DNA of 64,000 bases from Orbus sasakiae (GTDB lineage Bacteria > Pseudomonadota > Gammaproteobacteria > Enterobacterales > Orbaceae). A program made the position numbers and the translations under genes. Location: NCBI RefSeq assembly GCF_039542345.1, contig NZ_BAABHY010000001.1:496001-560000 (forward strand), written 5' to 3'. Each line of letters starts with the position of its first letter. The first letter of the stretch is position 1. Below the pieces are notes generated by a model. That model saw nothing but the letters and a program-made list of their open reading frames with translations, did not search any database and was not told the DNA's origin. Shown here in pieces: positions 61,568-64,000 of this stretch.

Positions 61568-63031
61568 ATGCGTATTGGTTTACAGCTTTTATTAGGTTAT
61601 GTCCTGGTTGCAATGTTAGCCTGTTACTTGGTGTTTACCATCTTTTTGCAAGAGGTAAAACCGACAGTAAGGCGTGCGACCGAGGGGATGTTAATCGATA
61701 CGGCATCACTGCTTGCAACGATAGTTGCAGAAGAACTCACGTCATTGGATCAAGTCAAAAAGAGCGCGTTTGGCGAAGCCTTTCGCAATGTGAATAGCTC
61801 ACCGATTAAAGCCAATATTGATGGCATCATTAAAGATAAAATGGCTTACCGCGTCTATATTACCGATAAAAACGGGCTGGTGATTTTTGATTCGGACAAG
61901 CAAGATGAAGGCAAAGACTTTTCGCGCTGGAATGATGTGTATTTAACCTTACGTGGCAAATATGGCGCACGTACCACCCGCACGGACCCAAGTGATCCCA
62001 GCAGTTCAGTGATGTACGTCGCGGCGCCAATTAAAATTGACGGTGAACTTGTTGGGGTATTAACGGTATCAAAACCAAATCAGGCGATGTCCGTGATTAT
62101 TGATAAGGGTGAACGTCGCATTTTAATTGGTGGCGGCATTTTAATTAGTGTGGCGTTATTGATTGGGGTGTTTATCATTTGGTGGATTAACCGCTCAATT
62201 AAAAAATTGGTGCGTTATGCCAATCAAGTATCAAACCGTGAAAACACCATTTTACCTAAGTTAGGTTCACCTGAGCTTAAAGCATTAGCCAACGCTTTAG
62301 AAGAGATGCGCTTAAAGCTTGACGGTAAAGATTATATTGAAAAATATATCCACACCTTAGCCCATGAATTAAAAAGCCCGCTGTCATCGATTCGCGCCGC
62401 AACCGAGATACTGCAAGATTCTAATGATAAGATGTTATTGCAAACCGAAAACCTGACCAATGTCAAAAAGACCCAATCACGCTTTTTAAATAATATTGAT
62501 CAGCAAACTGAGCGCATGAGTGTGTTAATTGAACGTATGTTACAGCTCGCGCGACTTGAAAGTCGTGTGGGGGTCAATTTTAAATCGGTCAATATGCGTG
62601 AGCTTATTGAGCAGTTAATTGATAGCAAATTGGTTGAAGCACAGTTATTAGGTATTGAGTTAGTTACGATTGAAAATGAAGCGGTAAAAGTGAAAGGCGA
62701 TCAATTTTTGCTGACTCAGGCGCTCAGTAATGTATTGAGTAATGCGTTAGATTTTACACCAAGCGGTGGCCAAATCGAAATCAATGCGACGGTAAAAGGC
62801 GAGTATTATTCGGTCGAAATTAAAGACACCGGTACGGGGATTCCGGATTATGCGATTAATCGTATTTATGAACGTTTTTACTCACTACCAAGGCCAAATA
62901 AAGGCAAAAGCAGCGGACTTGGCTTATCGTTTGTTAAAGAAGTTGCGATTGTTCATAATGGCTCAATATTGATTGAAAACCGCCCAGATCGGCAAGGTAC
63001 AGTTGCCACATTGATGATTAAAATTGCCTAA
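61568..63031 (+). CDS. creC: CreC, sensor histidine kinase of the CreBC system
   Basis: 487 aa. Membrane helix 1 at the N-terminus (LLLGYVLVAMLACYLVFTIF), a CreC-type periplasmic PAS-like sensor (RVYITDKNGLVIFDSDKQDE; YVAAPIKIDGELVGVLTVSK), helix 2 (ILIGGGILISVALLIGVFII), HAMP, phospho-His box HTLAHELKSPLSSIRAATEI and ATPase boxes (NVLSNALDFTPSGG; GLGLSFVKEVAIVHNG). Neither creA nor creD is visible in the window. Confidence 0.92.
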   Translation: MRIGLQLLLGYVLVAMLACYLVFTIFLQEVKPTVRRATEGMLIDTASLLATIVAEELTSLDQVKKSAFGEAFRNVNSSPIKANIDGIIKDKMAYRVYITDKNGLVIFDSDKQDEGKDFSRWNDVYLTLRGKYGARTTRTDPSDPSSSVMYVAAPIKIDGELVGVLTVSKPNQAMSVIIDKGERRILIGGGILISVALLIGVFIIWWINRSIKKLVRYANQVSNRENTILPKLGSPELKALANALEEMRLKLDGKDYIEKYIHTLAHELKSPLSSIRAATEILQDSNDKMLLQTENLTNVKKTQSRFLNNIDQQTERMSVLIERMLQLARLESRVGVNFKSVNMRELIEQLIDSKLVEAQLLGIELVTIENEAVKVKGDQFLLTQALSNVLSNALDFTPSGGQIEINATVKGEYYSVEIKDTGTGIPDYAINRIYERFYSLPRPNKGKSSGLGLSFVKEVAIVHNGSILIENRPDRQGTVATLMIKIA

Positions 63032-63045
63032 CAAGAGGGGAAAGG

Positions 63046-63735
63046 ATGATTAAACGAAGTGTTGCATGGCTATGCGTGCTGGCGAATTTGTTATTGGCCT
63101 CACCAGCAATGGCTAAAACAGTGGAATGTTTGGTTAAGCCCTCTTACGATATTGTTGTCAGTCAATCATCCGTACAATTGGCAAATCCACAGACAAATGT
63201 GATTATCATGCCAAACGGTGCAGTGATGTTAAATGGGCAAAGCGTTAAAACCAAGCCGGCCATCCAAAAAGAAGCTAAGCAGTTTCAGGCTTATTTGCGT
63301 GAGCAGTTACCCCTTTTTGAAAACCGTGCTTATTGGCAGCTCAATGATGTGCGCGTCGCTTTTGAAACGGCTATCCGTGAAAAGCTCGGCAATAAAAGTG
63401 AATTATTAAAGCACCTCAATAATCTGCATGCGCAGCTAACGGATTTATTACATAAGTCAATTCAAACCAAAGATGGCGTGACGTATTTTTATTATCAGCC
63501 CTTTAATAATATCAAAAAAGACGGTGAAGACATTGGTGAAAAAGTCTTTTATAAAATATTGGGTGATAGCATTACCAGTTTTAATCTATTTAAAAACTAT
63601 TCAGCCATTAAAAAAATAGCCAAACAAGAGTGGAAAGAACAAAAAGTGATTTTAAAATCATTCGATGAGCACGTGTGTGAGCTGATCAGTGATATTGATA
63701 ATCAATATAATCATTTGATGATTGGCTTAAATTAG
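63046..63735 (+). CDS. DUF2884 (YggN-like) periplasmic protein
   Basis: 229 aa with a Sec signal peptide (VLANLLLASPAMA). The pattern VQLANPQTNVIIMPNGAVML, LNGQSVK and FQAYLREQLPLFENRAYWQL is that of the DUF2884/YggN family, function unknown. Two Cys residues (near residues 28 and 213) may form a disulphide. It begins 14 bp after creC, so it is probably in the same transcript and may belong to the Cre regulon. Confidence 0.82.
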   Translation: MIKRSVAWLCVLANLLLASPAMAKTVECLVKPSYDIVVSQSSVQLANPQTNVIIMPNGAVMLNGQSVKTKPAIQKEAKQFQAYLREQLPLFENRAYWQLNDVRVAFETAIREKLGNKSELLKHLNNLHAQLTDLLHKSIQTKDGVTYFYYQPFNNIKKDGEDIGEKVFYKILGDSITSFNLFKNYSAIKKIAKQEWKEQKVILKSFDEHVCELISDIDNQYNHLMIGLN

Positions 63736-63826
63736 TTTGTGTGTTGACTTCGTTTAGCATCAAGCTCGATATAATATTGAATTAGCAAAAACTGCCAATG
63801 AGAGCAGGGTATAAAAAGGGAAAACG

Positions 63827-64000
63827 ATGGCTGATTATTACGGCTTATTTACGCAATATATTAATGTCTTTGCGATTATTTGGAGTGGGATTAAAACCGG
63901 TTTATTGAGTTTTATTGTTGCCTTGATTGTTTTAGTGTTATTTAAAAAATGGGTATTAGTTCGTCGTCGTTACCCGGCACTGAGGTATTTAGCTATAAGC
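63827..64000 (+). CDS. Start of an unidentified membrane protein (3' end outside window)
   Basis: 58 codons visible from the ATG at 63827, with ataaaaaggga as ribosome site. The sequence begins MADYYGLFTQYINVFAIIWS and has one hydrophobic helix (LLSFIVALIVLVLF) followed by a basic stretch (KKWVLVRRRYP). It does not look like CreD. Family not recognised from this part. A possible promoter (TTGACT at 63744, TATAAT at 63770) lies between it and the YggN-like gene. Confidence 0.7.
   Translation, partial: MADYYGLFTQYINVFAIIWSGIKTGLLSFIVALIVLVLFKKWVLVRRRYPALRYLAIS

Overview
The window is chromosomal DNA from an AT-rich gammaproteobacterium. The tol-pal-cpoB-tRNA-Lys order, psd-mscM, Cra-fruBKA, RlmKL, RlhA and CreBC all resemble enteric proteins closely at the residue level. 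The low G+C, the sugar-PTS content and the mix of toxin/immunity and surface genes suggest an Orbaceae gut symbiont (Gilliamella-like). That placement is an inference; no 16S gene is present.

Layout. 1-2.7 kb: the end of tolB, then pal, cpoB and tRNA-Lys, whose 3' end and terminator are duplicated 175 bp downstream. 3.2-8.3 kb: cra and the fructose PTS operon fruBKA, with a near-consensus Cra operator at the fruB promoter. 8.5-16.9 kb: tRNA-Asn (minus), a LOG-family hydrolase, murJ, an unknown 8-helix membrane protein, dnaB, psd and mscM. 17-19.6 kb: a surface adhesin-like gene whose good promoter, RBS and ATG are separated from its long frame by 12 copies of a 7-bp repeat. In this sequence the frames do not match, which looks like a phase-OFF contingency gene. 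It is followed by a small protein resembling MutS domain I. 19.8-22 kb: rlmKL. 22.3-32 kb: an N-acetylgalactosamine (aga) regulon with a DeoR-type regulator, AgaS, a complete mannose-class PTS (IIB, IIC, IID, IIA), AgaA, the AgaY/AgaZ aldolase and a periplasmic histidine acid phosphatase. CRP- and AgaR-like sites lie upstream. 32-36.5 kb: an ArsC-like reductase, rlhA, a HisN-like phosphatase and a second DeoR regulator.

36.6-40.1 kb (minus): a polymorphic toxin with an array of immunity genes, two full paralogues, one truncated paralogue, an Imm8-like gene and a decayed orphan toxin tip. 40.3-43.3 kb (minus): overlapping genes for an M20 carbamoyl-amino-acid hydrolase, PyrK and class 1B PyrD. 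This set could serve orotate breakdown as well as synthesis. 43.5-45.3 kb: a small unknown gene and pssA.

45.5-51.7 kb: cusCFBA copper/silver efflux. Its probable regulators cusRS lie at 58.7-60.7 kb (minus), followed by a small membrane protein. Between efflux genes and regulators sits an accessory block: two 117-bp direct repeats carrying hairpins, a RadC-like JAMM protein, a 1335-aa NACHT/STAND-like NTPase with a C-terminal PD-(D/E)XK nuclease, an AraC regulator and a DUF6506-like protein. The RadC-like and NTPase-nuclease pair is the best candidate for an undescribed defence system. 60.9-63.7 kb: creB, creC and a DUF2884 (YggN-like) protein, then the start of a membrane protein cut by the window edge.
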